In this document: positions 18,272 through 29,317 of the stretch, one piece after another
How the letters are laid out: every line of letters begins with the position of its first letter
Numbering within the stretch: the stretch's first letter is position 1
DNA from: Acetobacter conturbans
GTDB lineage: Bacteria > Pseudomonadota > Alphaproteobacteria > Acetobacterales > Acetobacteraceae
DNA: 64,000 bases
Assembly (NCBI RefSeq): GCF_011516755.1
Contig: NZ_WOSY01000011.1
Coordinates: 60,666 to 124,665 of the forward strand
Reading direction: 5' to 3'
Position numbers and translations under genes: made by a program
Notes under the pieces: model-generated
Told to the model about the DNA's origin: nothing
Database searches by the model: none
What the model saw: only the letters and a program-made list of their open reading frames with translations

Positions 18272-19482
18272 TGACAACCACCCCACATGCCTCCTCTTCT
18301 GGTCCCATCGTCATCGCAGCAGGTGGAACGGGCGGTCATTTCTTTCCCGCCGAAGCGCTGGCGGACATTCTCGTCGGTCGGGGTTACCGCGTGGCACTGA
18401 TGACGGATGCCCGCGCGGGGAAACGCACCAGCGGTGTCTTCGCCACGGCGGAGCAATTCATTCTGGCGGGCGCGGGCGTTGCAGGACGCGGACCGGTGCG
18501 GGCCGTAAAAGGCGGTCTTGCACTCCTGCGCGGAGCCCGCGAGGCCCGCTCCATCATGGCGAAACTACGCCCTGCTGCGGTGGTCGGTTTCGGCGGCTAT
18601 CCTTCAGTGCCGCCTCTGCTGGGAGCGCGTCTGTTGCCCAAAGCAGCACGGCCGAAAATCATCCTGCATGAAGGCAACGCCGTGCTGGGCAAGGCCAACG
18701 CCTTCCTCGCTCGGTTCGCCGATGGCATCGCCACGTCCTTCACCAGCGTGAAGGGCCTTCCTTCGGGCTCGAACGTCACCCTCACCGGCATGCCTGTGCG
18801 ACCAACCATCACGGCGCTGACGGGCGAAGGCTATGTCGCGCCGTCCTCGAACGACACGATCCGTCTGCTCGTCTGGGGCGGCTCGCTCGGCGCACGGGTT
18901 TTTTCCGATATCGTGCCGGGCGCGCTGGCGATGTTGCCGCTGCCACTACGTGAACGTGTGACGGTGACGCAGCAAGTCCGCGCGGAAGATATGGAGCGTG
19001 TGCGCACAGCTTACGAAGCAGCAGGCATCGCAGCCGAACTCGCGCCGTTCTTCTCCAATGTCGCGGAACTGATGCGTCAGGCGCATCTCGTTATCGGTCG
19101 CGCGGGCGGCTCCTCGGTGGCGGAACTGGAGGTTGCGGGACGCCCCTCGATCCTCGTGCCACTGCCGGTCGCCGCGAGCGATGAACAGACCGCGAATGCG
19201 ATGGCGCTTCAGGGTGTGGGCGCGGCATGGATAGTCCGGCAGCCCGATTTCACCGAAGATGCGCTATCCGCCCTGCTGGCGATGATGTTCACCGATACAG
19301 GAATACTGACCGCCGCAGCGTCCGCTGCCGCGAGCCTCGCACGACCGGATGCCGCAGCCCGTCTGGCGGATATGGTCGAGGCGACCTTGCGCGGCCAGAC
19401 AGGCGGGAGCTATTCCTCCCCGGTTTCCGCCACCCCTGCGTCCCCCCTGAACACTGCCCCGACCGTGGAGTCCAAATTATGA
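18268..19482 (+). CDS. murG: Lipid II synthase (GlcNAc transferase)
   Basis: Peripheral inner-membrane GT28 enzyme that adds GlcNAc to lipid I. Family motifs are [15 protein letters not shown] at the N-terminus, [36 protein letters not shown] and [20 protein letters not shown]. Two ATGs at 18268 and 18271 overlap the ftsW stop and are preferred to one at 18253, which would lie entirely inside ftsW. The last 30 residues are a variable Ser/Pro/Thr-rich tail. It overlaps murC by four bases. Confidence 0.95.
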   Translation: MMTTTPHASSSGPIVIAAGGTGGHFFPAEALADILVGRGYRVALMTDARAGKRTSGVFATAEQFILAGAGVAGRGPVRAVKGGLALLRGAREARSIMAKLRPAAVVGFGGYPSVPPLLGARLLPKAARPKIILHEGNAVLGKANAFLARFADGIATSFTSVKGLPSGSNVTLTGMPVRPTITALTGEGYVAPSSNDTIRLLVWGGSLGARVFSDIVPGALAMLPLPLRERVTVTQQVRAEDMERVRTAYEAAGIAAELAPFFSNVAELMRQAHLVIGRAGGSSVAELEVAGRPSILVPLPVAASDEQTANAMALQGVGAAWIVRQPDFTEDALSALLAMMFTDTGILTAAASAAASLARPDAAARLADMVEATLRGQTGGSYSSPVSATPASPLNTAPTVESKL

Positions 19483-20906
19483 GAGCCCTGCCGCTGACAA
19501 TCGGTACCATTCATTTCGTCGGTATCGGCGGTATCGGCATGTCGGGCATCGCCGAAGTGCTCCATCTGCTGGGCTATGTGGTCCAGGGTTCGGACATGAA
19601 CGACAGTGCGAACGTCCAGCGTCTTCGGGCCGCAGGAATTTCGGTGGCCATCGGCCATGACGCCGCCAATCTGGGACAGGCGCAGGTGGTGGTGATCTCC
19701 ACGGCGGTCAAGCGCGACAACCCGGAAGTGGTCGCCGCCCGCAGCCGCCTGATCCCGGTCGTGCGCCGCGCCGAAATGCTGGCCGAACTGATGCGACTGC
19801 GCTGGTCCGTGGCCATCGGCGGCACGCACGGCAAGACCACCACGACCAGTCTGGTCGCCGCCGTGCTGGAAGCGGCCAAGCTGGACCCCACCGTCATCAA
19901 TGGCGGTATTATCGAGGCGTATGGCACCAACACCCGCATGGGTAAGGGCGAGTGGATGGTGGTCGAAGCCGACGAAAGCGACGGCTCCTTCCTGCGCCTG
20001 CCTTCCGTGATCTCGGTCGTCACCAACATGGACCCCGAGCATCTCGACCACTGGGGAACGGCGGAAGCGATGGAGGCGGGTTATGACCAGTTCGTTTCCA
20101 ACGTGCCTTTTTACGGTTTTGCCGTGCTGTGCATCGACCACCCCGCCGTGCAGCAGATGATCCCCCGGCTGTCCGACCATCGCATCGTGACCTATGGCTT
20201 CTCGCCGCAGGCCGACGTCCGGGCCGAAAAAGTCATCACCGACAAGCTGGGCGCTACGTTCGAGGTCCAGATCACCGACCGTACGCGCCGCCGTTCGCGC
20301 AAGGCCGGACCGTTCCGCCTGCCCATGCTGGGCAATCACAACGTACAGAACGCGCTCGCCGCCATCGCTGTCGCCACCGAGATGGACATTGACGACGCCA
20401 CCATCCGTTCGGGCCTCGCGTCCTTCCGGGGCGTGAAGCGTCGTTTCACGCGCTGCGGAGAAGCGAACGGCATCACGGTGATCGACGATTACGGCCATCA
20501 CCCGGTGGAGATCGCCGCCGTGCTGAAGGCAGCGCGACAGGCTGGTGCACGTCAGGTGATCGCGGTCATGCAGCCGCACCGTTATTCCCGCATGCAGATG
20601 CTGTTTAACGAGTTCTGCACCTGCATGAACGATGCTGACACGGTGATCGTATCGGATGTTTACGCAGCGGGTGAGGAGCCTATCGAAGGGTTCGACCGCG
20701 ACAAGCTGGTGGAAGGGCTGCGCGAGCGTGGCCACCGCTCCGTCGTGCCGCTGACCGATCCGGCTCATCTGGCTGAAATGATCAACGCAATGGCCAAGCC
20801 GGGCGACTATGTTGTCTGCCTCGGTGCGGGAACCATCACCAACTGGGCGCACGCGCTGCCGGGTGAGCTTCTGGCTCTTCAGTCGAAGCAGAAAGGGGCG
20901 GCATGA
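19479..20906 (+). CDS. murC: UDP-MurNAc:L-alanine ligase
   Basis: First Mur ligase of the stem-peptide pathway. The start is the ATG at 19479, overlapping murG by ATGA. The protein then opens with [16 protein letters not shown], the expected N-terminal dinucleotide-fold motif, whereas longer frames extend back through murG. The P-loop [13 protein letters not shown], the EADESDGSF motif and [10 protein letters not shown] (His-rich domain-3 site) are present. The length of 475 residues is standard. Confidence 0.96.
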   Translation: MRALPLTIGTIHFVGIGGIGMSGIAEVLHLLGYVVQGSDMNDSANVQRLRAAGISVAIGHDAANLGQAQVVVISTAVKRDNPEVVAARSRLIPVVRRAEMLAELMRLRWSVAIGGTHGKTTTTSLVAAVLEAAKLDPTVINGGIIEAYGTNTRMGKGEWMVVEADESDGSFLRLPSVISVVTNMDPEHLDHWGTAEAMEAGYDQFVSNVPFYGFAVLCIDHPAVQQMIPRLSDHRIVTYGFSPQADVRAEKVITDKLGATFEVQITDRTRRRSRKAGPFRLPMLGNHNVQNALAAIAVATEMDIDDATIRSGLASFRGVKRRFTRCGEANGITVIDDYGHHPVEIAAVLKAARQAGARQVIAVMQPHRYSRMQMLFNEFCTCMNDADTVIVSDVYAAGEEPIEGFDRDKLVEGLRERGHRSVVPLTDPAHLAEMINAMAKPGDYVVCLGAGTITNWAHALPGELLALQSKQKGAA

Positions 20907-21880
20907 CCAGCGCCGCGCCCCCGTCCGAAGCGGTCACGACAGCCGGCAACGCAATTGCCGCTTCACTCGGCGATGTGCGCGGGCGTGTCTCGGTCAGTCA
21001 GCCGCTCGGACCGCGCAGCTGGTTCCGCGTCGGTGGCCCGGCAGAATGCCTGTTCCAGCCTGCGGACGCTGAGAATCTGGCCAGTGCATTGCAGAGACTG
21101 TCTCCGGAAATCCCGGTCACCACGCTGGGTGCGTGTTCCAATATCATCATCCGTGACGGCGGTATTCCGGGACTTGTAATCCGGCTGGGCGGTGCATTCG
21201 CGGCCATCGAGAGCGACGGGAACGGCCTGATCGCTGGCGGCGCGGCTCTGGATGCGACGGTCGCCGAAACCTCCGCGAGCAAGGGGCTGGGCGATCTTGA
21301 GTTCCTCGCAGGCATCCCCGGCTCCATCGGTGGCGCGGTGCGGATGAACGCGGGCGCTTATGGCTCCGACATGGCGGCGGTGCTGGACTGGGCGGAAATC
21401 GTCTCGCGCGACGGCACCCTGATGCGTCTTGATGCCTCCAGTCTGCGATTTGGCTACCGGCGTTCTGCTCTGCCTGACGGAGCCGTGGTGGTCCGCGCCC
21501 GCCTGCGAGCACAACCGGCCGATCCGGCTGCCGTTTCAGCACGCATCGCGGAAATTCGCACGGCACGCGAAGAATCGCAGCCGGTACGCGCTCGTACGGG
21601 TGGTTCGACTTTCCGCAACCCGCCCCCGGAGCAAAGCCACATGAAAGCGTGGCAGCTCGTGGATGCTGCGGGATGCCGTGGCCTGACCATCGGCGGGGCG
21701 CAGATCAGCGAAAAGCACTGTAACTTCATGCTCAATACCGGCAACGCCACGGCGGCGGATCTGGAAGCTCTGGGCGAGGAAGTCCGTCGGCGTGTGCGGG
21801 AGAAATCCGGTGTGACGCTCGAATGGGAAATCAAGCGTATCGGTCTGAAAACGGACGGTGGGCAGGGAGAAACAGCATGA
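20903..21880 (+). CDS. murB: UDP-N-acetylenolpyruvoylglucosamine reductase
   Basis: FAD-dependent reductase that makes UDP-MurNAc using NADPH. The 325 residues contain the FAD-binding segments [20 protein letters not shown] and [18 protein letters not shown], the serine-bearing GGSTFRNP that protonates the enol, and a C-terminal Glu in LEWEIKRIG. The shorter loop between these is that of type IIa enzymes, by inference. It overlaps both neighbours by four bases. Confidence 0.95.
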   Translation: MTSAAPPSEAVTTAGNAIAASLGDVRGRVSVSQPLGPRSWFRVGGPAECLFQPADAENLASALQRLSPEIPVTTLGACSNIIIRDGGIPGLVIRLGGAFAAIESDGNGLIAGGAALDATVAETSASKGLGDLEFLAGIPGSIGGAVRMNAGAYGSDMAAVLDWAEIVSRDGTLMRLDASSLRFGYRRSALPDGAVVVRARLRAQPADPAAVSARIAEIRTAREESQPVRARTGGSTFRNPPPEQSHMKAWQLVDAAGCRGLTIGGAQISEKHCNFMLNTGNATAADLEALGEEVRRRVREKSGVTLEWEIKRIGLKTDGGQGETA

Positions 21881-22851
21881 GCGCGGTGCGTCGGGTAACG
21901 GTTCTGATGGGTGGCGCCTCCGCCGAGCGTGAGGTCAGCCTCTCCTCCGGTAAAGGCGTTGTCGCGGCGCTGAGGGAAGCCGGTTATGAGACCCACGGCC
22001 TCGATGTCACCCGCGATCTGGCGGCACTTGTCGCCGGCCTGGCCGAGCAGAAGCCGGATGTAGTGTTCAACGCTCTGCATGGGCGTTTCGGCGAGGACGG
22101 TGCCGTTCAGGGTGTGCTGGAATGGCTTGGGCTGCCTTACACCCATTCCGGAATCCGTGCCTCCGCAAACGCGATGGACAAGGAAGCGTCCCGGCAGGTG
22201 TTTCTGACCGCCGGGCTGCCGGTGGCGGAAGGGCGTGTCGTCTCCATTGAGGAACTGGCGGAAGCAGACCCTCTCCCCCTGCCCTATGTGGTGAAACCGC
22301 TGGATGAGGGATCGTCAGTCGGCGTGTCCATCATCCGCGAAGGCACGAACCAGCGGGGGCGGGTGCTGGAGGAGTGGCGTTATGGCCCGGTCGCGCTGGT
22401 GGAACAGTATATTCCCGGCCGCGAGATCACCGTCGGAGTGCTGGATGGCGATGCGGAAGGACCGAGGGCGCTGACGGTGACGGACATCACGCCGAACGCC
22501 GCCTCGGGCCACGATTTCTACGATTATGCCGCGAAATACGGTGCGGGAGGCAGCCGTCACATACTGCCTGCCGACATACACCCCGACGATTTTGCCAGAG
22601 CCTGCGAACTGGCCGTTGCCGCTCACAGGGCGCTGGGCTGCACCGGCGCGTCACGGTCGGATTTCCGGTACGACGACACTGCCGGCGATGGTCACGGACG
22701 AATCGTCCTGCTGGAAGTCAATACGCAGCCGGGCATGACCCCGACCTCGCTGCTGCCGGAACAGGCGGCCTATTGCGGCATTTCCTATCCGGAACTGTGC
22801 AGCCTTCTGGTGAAGGACGCGCTTCGTCGGGCGGATACTGCCCGTCGATGA
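21877..22851 (+). CDS. ddl: D-alanine:D-alanine ligase
   Basis: ATP-grasp enzyme that makes the D-Ala-D-Ala used by MurF and targeted in lipid II. The start at ATG 21877 overlaps murB and gives 324 residues, beginning VTVLMGGASAEREVSLSSG. Other marks are NALHGRFGEDGAVQG, YVVKPLDEGSSVGV, and the metal- and D-Ala-binding EVNTQPGMTPTSLLPEQA. The dcw location fits the ddlB type. Glycopeptide-type D-Lac specificity cannot be excluded from sequence alone but is not suggested. Confidence 0.95.
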   Translation: MSAVRRVTVLMGGASAEREVSLSSGKGVVAALREAGYETHGLDVTRDLAALVAGLAEQKPDVVFNALHGRFGEDGAVQGVLEWLGLPYTHSGIRASANAMDKEASRQVFLTAGLPVAEGRVVSIEELAEADPLPLPYVVKPLDEGSSVGVSIIREGTNQRGRVLEEWRYGPVALVEQYIPGREITVGVLDGDAEGPRALTVTDITPNAASGHDFYDYAAKYGAGGSRHILPADIHPDDFARACELAVAAHRALGCTGASRSDFRYDDTAGDGHGRIVLLEVNTQPGMTPTSLLPEQAAYCGISYPELCSLLVKDALRRADTARR

Positions 22852-23936
22852 CGCGATCTCCGCTCCCTCCTGAAAACCGCAAGCCAGAGGAAGGCAACCG
22901 TTTCCGGCATACGAGCCGGGCGGATCGCCCTTCGGCGATCGGGCTGTTCTGGCGACGCCACAAGGGTAAGCTGAAACCGCTGTTCGTGCTTGGTTTTCTG
23001 GGAGCTTGCGGCTGGTTCTTCCTGTCCCGCCACGAAGCGCAGTCGGTTCTGAAGCCGCTCCTGACGACAATGCAGGAGAAACTTCCTCTCAAGATCACCA
23101 CCATCCGGATCGAAGGTGAGAATCTCACCAGTCTGGATGCCATTCACGAAGCCCTTGGTATTTCCGTCGGCGATCCGATGCTCGGTTTCGATGTAAAAGC
23201 AGCTCGCGACCGTCTGAACGCCCTGCCTTTCGTTGAAGATGCCAGTGTCGAGCGGCGTTTTTCCGGCGTGATTATCGTGCGTCTGACCGAACGGCCGCCT
23301 TTCGCGGTCTGGCAGCACAAAGGACAGTTCATTCTCATCGACCGTGAGGGTAATCCGGTGCCGGACAAAGGGATAACCAGCAAGGATGCGAAAGCATTCA
23401 TGCAGCTTCCACTTGTTGTGGGCGAAGGAGCCGAGCACGGCGCGGCAGAACTTCTGGATGCCATGGCCAAAACGCCGGATGTGGAGGCCCACATGACGGC
23501 CGCGACACTGGTAGGGGGCCGTCGCTGGACCCTGACCCTGAAGGACGGCGCTTCCGTGTATCTGCCAGAAGCCGCCGAACCACAGGCCCTGACGCGCCTC
23601 GAAGAGCTCCAGAAGCGTTTCGGCCTGCTGGACCGCCCCGTTGAAATCATCGACCTGCGATTGCCCGACCGGCTGACCATAAGGGAAAAGCCCGCGCCTG
23701 CCGCTCCCCCGACAACCGATGCCCCGGCCCCCTCCGAAGCGACGCCCTCACCTGCTTCTCACGAAACAAAGGGTGCCCAGAAGGCCGAGCCGATGAAGAA
23801 GTCGGGAGGCACGGCGGAAGGACATGACCATGCAGCGATGCCTCATGGCGACGCACCTGTGAGCAGCCCGCGCGCTCCGTCCCAGAAGCATGAGAACGAA
23901 CACGCCGACAACAACGAGGGAGTCCTTCCATCATGA
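22848..23936 (+). CDS. ftsQ: Divisome protein FtsQ with extended periplasmic tail
   Basis: Bitopic protein linking early and late division proteins. The ATG at 22848 overlaps ddl, giving 362 residues. There is a basic cytoplasmic N-terminus, one transmembrane helix (about 44-60), then a POTRA domain (about 82-150, with LTSLDAIHEALGISVGDPML and LPFVEDASVERRF) and the FtsQ beta domain to about 278. The last 82 residues (281-362) are disordered, Pro/Ala-rich, then rich in His, Lys and Glu. E. coli FtsQ is 276 residues. It overlaps ftsA by four bases. Confidence 0.93.
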   Translation: MTRSPLPPENRKPEEGNRFRHTSRADRPSAIGLFWRRHKGKLKPLFVLGFLGACGWFFLSRHEAQSVLKPLLTTMQEKLPLKITTIRIEGENLTSLDAIHEALGISVGDPMLGFDVKAARDRLNALPFVEDASVERRFSGVIIVRLTERPPFAVWQHKGQFILIDREGNPVPDKGITSKDAKAFMQLPLVVGEGAEHGAAELLDAMAKTPDVEAHMTAATLVGGRRWTLTLKDGASVYLPEAAEPQALTRLEELQKRFGLLDRPVEIIDLRLPDRLTIREKPAPAAPPTTDAPAPSEATPSPASHETKGAQKAEPMKKSGGTAEGHDHAAMPHGDAPVSSPRAPSQKHENEHADNNEGVLPS

Positions 23937-25309
23937 ACGATCTGATCGTTTCCGGGCAGTCCTCCCCGTCTTCAGGCACAGCGAAAACGGGACGGCTCCG
24001 GGGCAGTGAGCGGCAGAAGCCCCATGAACCGGGAGGCAGCCTGCTGAACGCTTCCGATGGACGACCGGAACCGCGCGCCTGGCGGAGCGGACTGGTGGGC
24101 GTGCTCGACATCGGCTCGACGAAGATCACCTGCCTGATCGGTAAGGGCGAACCGAACGGCACGCTCCGTGTGCTGGGTCATGGGTGGCTCCGCTCCAGTG
24201 GCGTGAAAAGCGGCGCGATTGTCGATCTGAAAGCAGCCGAAGCCATCATCCGGCATGTTGTCGGGAATGCGGAACGCGAAGCGGAACGGTCACTCGACAA
24301 GGTGGTGGTGAACCTGTCCTGCGGACAGCCCGAGAGTCGCCTGTTCAATGTCCACTGGCCTATCGGTGGCCGGGAAATCACGGATGCGGACATCCGTCGC
24401 ATCGTCACGGAAGGACGCATGAAGGCGCAGTCCGAAGGACGGGCGGTCATTCACACACTCCCGCTCGATTTCGCCGTGGACGAGACCGACGGTGTGACCG
24501 ATCCACGGGGACATCTCTGCGAACAGTTGCGCGCCCGTCTGCATGTCATCGATTCTTCGTCGACGGCCCTCCGGACTCTCGACGCGCTGCTGGGGCGGGC
24601 TGAACTGAAGCTCGACGCACTCGTTTCCGCCCCGCTGGCGTCCGGTCTGGCCGTCACCAATGCCGACCAGCGACAGGTCGGCACGACGGTGATCGAAATG
24701 GGTGGCGGCACCACGTCACTGGCCGTTTTCGCAGACGGACAGTTGCTTCACACGGCCCAGATCGGCATCGGCGGTGAACATGTTACGCGGGATATTGCGC
24801 GGGGTCTGGGGACGTCTACAGACAATGCTGAACGCCTGAAGACGATGCACGGCCACGCGGACCTGTCGGCTGACGATGACGGCGTCACCATACGGATTGA
24901 ACGACAGGGCAGCGACATGCCGAGCTTCGAAGCCATTCCCCGCGCCGTTCTGGGTGACATCATCCGTCCCCGGATCGAGGAAACGTTTGAACTCGTCAGG
25001 GATCGTCTGGACAGTGCCGGACTGGGTCATCTCGCGGACGGACGGGTCATCCTCTCCGGTGGTGGCTCATTGCTGGATGGCGTCGGCTCCGTCGCAGCCC
25101 GTATCCTGAACCGTCATGTTCGCCTTGGGCGCCCGCATAATGTCAGCGGACTGCCCGAAGAATGTGCCGCAGCCAGTTTTGCAACGACCGTTGGTCTGCT
25201 GACATGGGCGGCTTCGGCTGAACGCCCTTTTGGGGACATAGAATTCACCGAGGAACGTCCGACCGGCTTTTTAAGCCGTCTTGTCTCTTTCATTCGGGAT
25301 CGCGTCTGA
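23933..25309 (+). CDS. ftsA: Cell division protein FtsA
   Basis: Actin-like ATPase that tethers FtsZ to the membrane. The 458 residues show the phosphate-1 motif VGVLDIGSTKITCLIG near residue 50, phosphate-2 VIEMGGGTTSLAVF, and the adenosine motif LSGGGSLLDG. The C-terminus RPTGFLSRLVSFIRDRV is the amphipathic membrane-targeting helix. There is an N-terminal extension of about 50 Ser/Gly/Arg-rich residues before the first motif, longer than in E. coli; a later start is possible but none is obvious. Confidence 0.95.
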   Translation: MNDLIVSGQSSPSSGTAKTGRLRGSERQKPHEPGGSLLNASDGRPEPRAWRSGLVGVLDIGSTKITCLIGKGEPNGTLRVLGHGWLRSSGVKSGAIVDLKAAEAIIRHVVGNAEREAERSLDKVVVNLSCGQPESRLFNVHWPIGGREITDADIRRIVTEGRMKAQSEGRAVIHTLPLDFAVDETDGVTDPRGHLCEQLRARLHVIDSSSTALRTLDALLGRAELKLDALVSAPLASGLAVTNADQRQVGTTVIEMGGGTTSLAVFADGQLLHTAQIGIGGEHVTRDIARGLGTSTDNAERLKTMHGHADLSADDDGVTIRIERQGSDMPSFEAIPRAVLGDIIRPRIEETFELVRDRLDSAGLGHLADGRVILSGGGSLLDGVGSVAARILNRHVRLGRPHNVSGLPEECAAASFATTVGLLTWAASAERPFGDIEFTEERPTGFLSRLVSFIRDRV

Positions 25310-25419
25310 CACGGCATTATCAATATGTTTATAGTGTTGGATAAATTTTCATTCACAGCCCGAGTCGCGCGATATACCATGGCGGCTCTTCCGCGCCTGT
25401 CTCGTCCAAGGAAGCGTAA

Positions 25420-26886
25420 ATGACTCTTAACCTCACCGTCCCGCCGCAAAACCATTCAGATTTCACACCGAAGATTACAGTGATCGGCGTCGGGGGTGGC
25501 GGCACGAACGCTGTCGACAACATGATTCTTGCCGATCTGAAGGGTGTTGAGTTCGTTGTCGCAAACACCGATGCGCAGCAGCTTTCCAGCAGCCGCGCGG
25601 ATCGCCGCATCCAGCTTGGCCCGCACCTGACGCAGGGTCTGGGTGCTGGTGCAAAGCCGGAAATCGGGCGCGCGGCGGCGGAAGAGGCGGCGGACGAACT
25701 GTCACGCCAACTCGAAGGCTCGCACATGGTCTTCGTGACGGCGGGAATGGGTGGTGGAACAGGCACGGGCGCGGCTCCGATCGTTGCGCGTATGGCCCGC
25801 GAGCGCGGCATCCTGACGGTCGGCGTGGTCACGAAGCCCTTCAGCTTCGAAGGCCCCCGTCGCGCCAAGGCCGCAGAAGAGGGAATCACCGAGCTTCAGC
25901 AGTATGTCGACACGCTGATCGTCATTCCGAATCAAAATCTTTTCCGCATGGCCAATGAACGCACGACCTACAAGGACGCGTTCAAAATGGCCGACAACGT
26001 CCTTTACATGGGCGTTCGTGGTGTCACCGACCTCATGGTGGCGCCGGGCCTCGTCAACCTCGATTTCGCCGATATCCGCACGGTCATGGCCGAGATGGGC
26101 AAGGCGATGATGGGCACGGGCGAAGCCGAAGGCGAAGATCGTGCACGTCTGGCCGCAGAAGCCGCGATTTCGAACCCGCTGCTGGAAGACACGTCCATGG
26201 CTGGCGCACGCGGGCTGCTGATCAACATCACGGGCGGCGATGACCTCACCCTGTTCGAGGTCGATCAGGCCGCCAACCGCATTCGCGAGGAAGTGGCCGA
26301 GGATGCGAACATCATCTTCGGTTCGGCCATCGATCCGGACCTGAACGGCAAGATCCGCGTTTCCGTCGTGGCGACCGGCATCGACATGCCGTCCTCGAAA
26401 AACGAGGTCGTCGAGGAACCGCAAGCGCAGCCCGAAATGGCTCCCCAGCAGGCGAATGCGACGGGCGCCCAGCAACCTCCCATGTTTGGGAACGCTCAGC
26501 AGGCGCACGCTTCGGCAGCAAACCCGGCCTCTCATCCCGTTGGCCAGCCGCAGCGGCCTGCACCAAACTTCAGCCCGAACGTCACACCTGCGCAGTCTCA
26601 CAACGCAACAGGCGAGGCCGCCGGTCGTGGAGCATCGCCACGGGACGGGCTGTTCACGGCCACGCATCGCCCTGCTGCGCCCCGCGCTCCCGAGCCGCCG
26701 CCGTCCCGCAGTCTTTTCGGCCTGATGACCGGCGTTCTCCGTCGTCCGAGCGAGCCGCGCCAGCAAGAGCCCGCGCCTCAGGTGACGCCTGCACCGCGTC
26801 CCGAACAGGAAGGCCCCACCGTCCGTCCGACCCAGGCCGATGACGGTGGACTGGATATTCCGGCATTCATGCGCCGCCAGTCCTGA
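25420..26886 (+). CDS. ftsZ: Cell division GTPase FtsZ
   Basis: Tubulin-like GTPase that forms the division ring. The nucleotide site is intact: [13 protein letters not shown], the tubulin signature [10 protein letters not shown] near residue 110, and [11 protein letters not shown] with synergy-loop residues. A long, disordered Gln/Pro/Ala linker of about 150 residues follows the core, as is usual in alphaproteobacteria. The end, [11 protein letters not shown], is the conserved C-terminal peptide that binds FtsA. A 110-base gap with AAGGA before the ATG separates it from ftsA and may hold its own promoter. A terminator follows. Confidence 0.97.
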   Translation: MTLNLTVPPQNHSDFTPKITVIGVGGGGTNAVDNMILADLKGVEFVVANTDAQQLSSSRADRRIQLGPHLTQGLGAGAKPEIGRAAAEEAADELSRQLEGSHMVFVTAGMGGGTGTGAAPIVARMARERGILTVGVVTKPFSFEGPRRAKAAEEGITELQQYVDTLIVIPNQNLFRMANERTTYKDAFKMADNVLYMGVRGVTDLMVAPGLVNLDFADIRTVMAEMGKAMMGTGEAEGEDRARLAAEAAISNPLLEDTSMAGARGLLINITGGDDLTLFEVDQAANRIREEVAEDANIIFGSAIDPDLNGKIRVSVVATGIDMPSSKNEVVEEPQAQPEMAPQQANATGAQQPPMFGNAQQAHASAANPASHPVGQPQRPAPNFSPNVTPAQSHNATGEAAGRGASPRDGLFTATHRPAAPRAPEPPPSRSLFGLMTGVLRRPSEPRQQEPAPQVTPAPRPEQEGPTVRPTQADDGGLDIPAFMRRQS

Positions 26887-26912
26887 AACAACCGCGTTAC
26901 CCGGCGTTACAG

Positions 26913-26942
26913 AAAACCGGAGCTCTAGGGCTCCGGTTTTTC
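26913..26942 (+). terminator. Rho-independent terminator after ftsZ
   Basis: An 11-bp stem (26913-26923 with 26930-26940), a 6-base loop and a run of five T. It ends the dcw cluster 27 bases after the ftsZ stop. Confidence 0.9.
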
Positions 26943-27096
26943 TTCGTCTGAAGAAATCCGTTCTCCGGCCAGCTGTGGCTTAAATGTCACTGGTAATAGG
27001 ACGCAATAAACATTGACTGGAACCCTGAAGGTCATCGGGTATTTTAACTGACAAAATCAGGTTCAAAGAACCATCAGTCAGGTCGAGAGAATATCA

Positions 27097-28113
27097 ATGG
27101 AAAGCTTCAGTCCTGATCCCGTCGCTCTACTCGAAAGGGAAGACGAAGGATTTTCGTCAATGCTTCAGGATATTGCTTCCTTCCCGAGATCATCAAAATC
27201 GACACCGACGGTGACAGCTCTTCAGACCACTCTGCGGTTTCCCATTACATGCGCAGGCGTTGGGCTGCACACCGGTCGCAATATCACCTTGCGGATAGAA
27301 CCCGCCCCAGCCAGCACCGGCGTCGTCTTTCACCGAATCGATATTGCGGGAACACCCATTCCGGCCCGTTACGATCACGTCGTGGAAACACGCCTCAGCA
27401 CGGTCATTGGCAGTAAAGACGACCACCGCAACCGTGTAGCAACCATTGAGCATCTGATGGCGGCCCTCTCAGGCAAGGGCATCGACAATGCCCGTATTTT
27501 TCTGGATGGGCCGGAAGTGCCTGTTCTGGACGGCTCATCTGCGGATTTCCTTTTCCTTCTGGATTGTGCGGGCCGGGTCAAACTGGAGCAGCCCCGCCGG
27601 GAAATCGAGATTCTGAAGCCTGTGCGCGTGCAGGAAGGCAGCGTCTTCGCTGAACTTCTGCCTAATGCCAGAAACGAGCTGTCTCTTTCGATGACCATCG
27701 ACTTCCCTGCCCGTGCCATCGGGCGGCAGAGTCTGGGAATCACGCTTGATGAAGCCGCCTTCCGCAAGGAAGTCTCATTCTGCCGCACCTTCACCAACCG
27801 ACAGGAAATCGACGCCCTGAGAGCGGCCGGACTGGCGCTTGGCGGTTCGCTGGAGAATGCGATCGTCGTCGACGAAGAAAAAGTGCTGAACCCGACAGGC
27901 CTTCGCGCACGCGATGAGTTCGTCCGCCACAAGCTTCTGGACGCGGTTGGCGATCTCTTTCTGGTCGGCGCGCATCTCCGCGGCCGGTTTGTCGGGCACA
28001 AGTCAGGTCATCATCTTAACAATATGTTGCTGCGGACTCTGATGGCTGACATCTCGGCCTGGCGGGAACTTCCCCCCGCAAGTGGCATCGCCTCATCCCG
28101 TCAGGCGGCATGA
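27097..28113 (+). CDS. lpxC: UDP-3-O-acyl-GlcNAc deacetylase
   Basis: Zinc enzyme of the committed step of lipid A synthesis. Zinc ligands and active site are visible: His119 in IEHLMAAL, His278 and Asp282 in RHKLLDAVGD, and His305 in KSGHHLNN. The family N-terminal motif CAGVGLHTGRN begins only at residue 52. The 45-odd residues before it are an extension compared with E. coli; an ATG at 27160 preceded by GAAGGA would shorten it. It lies after the ftsZ terminator, so it should have its own promoter (TTGACT at 27013 is a possible -35). Confidence 0.95.
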   Translation: MESFSPDPVALLEREDEGFSSMLQDIASFPRSSKSTPTVTALQTTLRFPITCAGVGLHTGRNITLRIEPAPASTGVVFHRIDIAGTPIPARYDHVVETRLSTVIGSKDDHRNRVATIEHLMAALSGKGIDNARIFLDGPEVPVLDGSSADFLFLLDCAGRVKLEQPRREIEILKPVRVQEGSVFAELLPNARNELSLSMTIDFPARAIGRQSLGITLDEAAFRKEVSFCRTFTNRQEIDALRAAGLALGGSLENAIVVDEEKVLNPTGLRARDEFVRHKLLDAVGDLFLVGAHLRGRFVGHKSGHHLNNMLLRTLMADISAWRELPPASGIASSRQAA

Positions 28114-28242
28114 TCGCGCTTTCAGTGTTCGGGCGTGAATGATGTCCGAAGGGTCATGGAACGGACAGAACATCTTTCCGTCGATTTATTCCGTGCTATA
28201 ACGCGGCCAGTAAAACGAACACGACAGACAGTGAGTTGATAC

Positions 28243-29301
28243 GTGCCGCAGCAGCCAATCTCGCGCATCCGCCCCAGAGTGTCGTCGAGGCTGGTGTCCC
28301 TTACCGCGTACAGTTCCGTTCTGCTTCTGTCGGGATGCTCGCTCTTCAAGACCACTCCGCAGGAAAAACCCTCGCAGACGATCGCATCCGCCGACACGCT
28401 GTATAACAACGGTATCGATGCGCTCCGCACCCAGCGTTACAGTGTTTCCGCGATGCAGTTCGAAACGCTGCAGCAGAACTATCCCTATTCCGGATATACG
28501 GCGAACTCCCAGCTGATGGCGGGTTACGCCTACTATCTTCAGAATAAATATCCTGAAGCCGCGCAACAGCTCGATCGCTTCATCGAACTCCATCCGACAA
28601 GCCCGGACGCGGCTTACGCCTTCTACCTGATGGCGCTCTGCTATTATGAGCAGATCGGCGACGTCTCGCGCGACCAGCAGATGACCGCCGAAGCGATGTC
28701 ACGGCTTGAAGACGTCATCGCCCGCTTTCCGCAGACAAAATACGCACGTGACGCCCAGCTGAAGATCGACCTCTGCCGCGACCATCTCGCAGGCAAGGAG
28801 ATGCTGGTCGGACGCTATTATCAGCAGCAGCGAGCGTATCAGGCCGCAGTTGGCCGCTATCAGCGCGTGGTGCAGGACTTCCAGACCACGAACCATGTGG
28901 CTGAAGCACTGGACCGTCTGGTCGAAGTCTATCTCAACCTTGGCCTGACGGATGAAGCACGCCGCACCAGTGGTGTGCTGGCGTATAACTATCCGGACAG
29001 CAAATGGTATCGTTACGCCTATAGCAACCTGAAAGAATATCACCTTCTTTCGAACAGGACGCCCGTGCCGGGCAAACTGATTGCCTCCCCGGCTGTCTCG
29101 ACAGCAAGCCCGGCCCAGTCGGCAGCTCACGGCATCGGGCGTGCTGACGCGCCACCGTCCCTGTCCGCCGCGCCTGTTGCGCCGGTTTCGGCCAGCCAGC
29201 TTTCCAACGGCACGAACGATGATGGCTCGACGCTGACCAGCAATCTTGCTCACCCCGGAGTTCCTGCTTCGGAGAGAGGCGCACGCAACTCTTCTCACTG
29301 A
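28243..29301 (+). CDS. bamD: Outer membrane assembly lipoprotein BamD
   Basis: Lipoprotein of the BAM complex that inserts outer membrane beta-barrels. The GTG start gives a basic N-terminus and the lipobox LLSGC (Cys at about residue 32). The TPR-like repeats of BamD follow: ADTLYNNGIDALRTQRYSVS, FETLQQNYPYSGYTANSQLM and LDRFIELHPTSPDAAYAFY. The C-terminal 80 residues are a Ser/Ala/Pro-rich tail not found in E. coli BamD (245 residues against 352 here). Confidence 0.92.
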   Translation: MPQQPISRIRPRVSSRLVSLTAYSSVLLLSGCSLFKTTPQEKPSQTIASADTLYNNGIDALRTQRYSVSAMQFETLQQNYPYSGYTANSQLMAGYAYYLQNKYPEAAQQLDRFIELHPTSPDAAYAFYLMALCYYEQIGDVSRDQQMTAEAMSRLEDVIARFPQTKYARDAQLKIDLCRDHLAGKEMLVGRYYQQQRAYQAAVGRYQRVVQDFQTTNHVAEALDRLVEVYLNLGLTDEARRTSGVLAYNYPDSKWYRYAYSNLKEYHLLSNRTPVPGKLIASPAVSTASPAQSAAHGIGRADAPPSLSAAPVAPVSASQLSNGTNDDGSTLTSNLAHPGVPASERGARNSSH

Positions 29302-29317
29302 TGCATCCATGCAGAAG

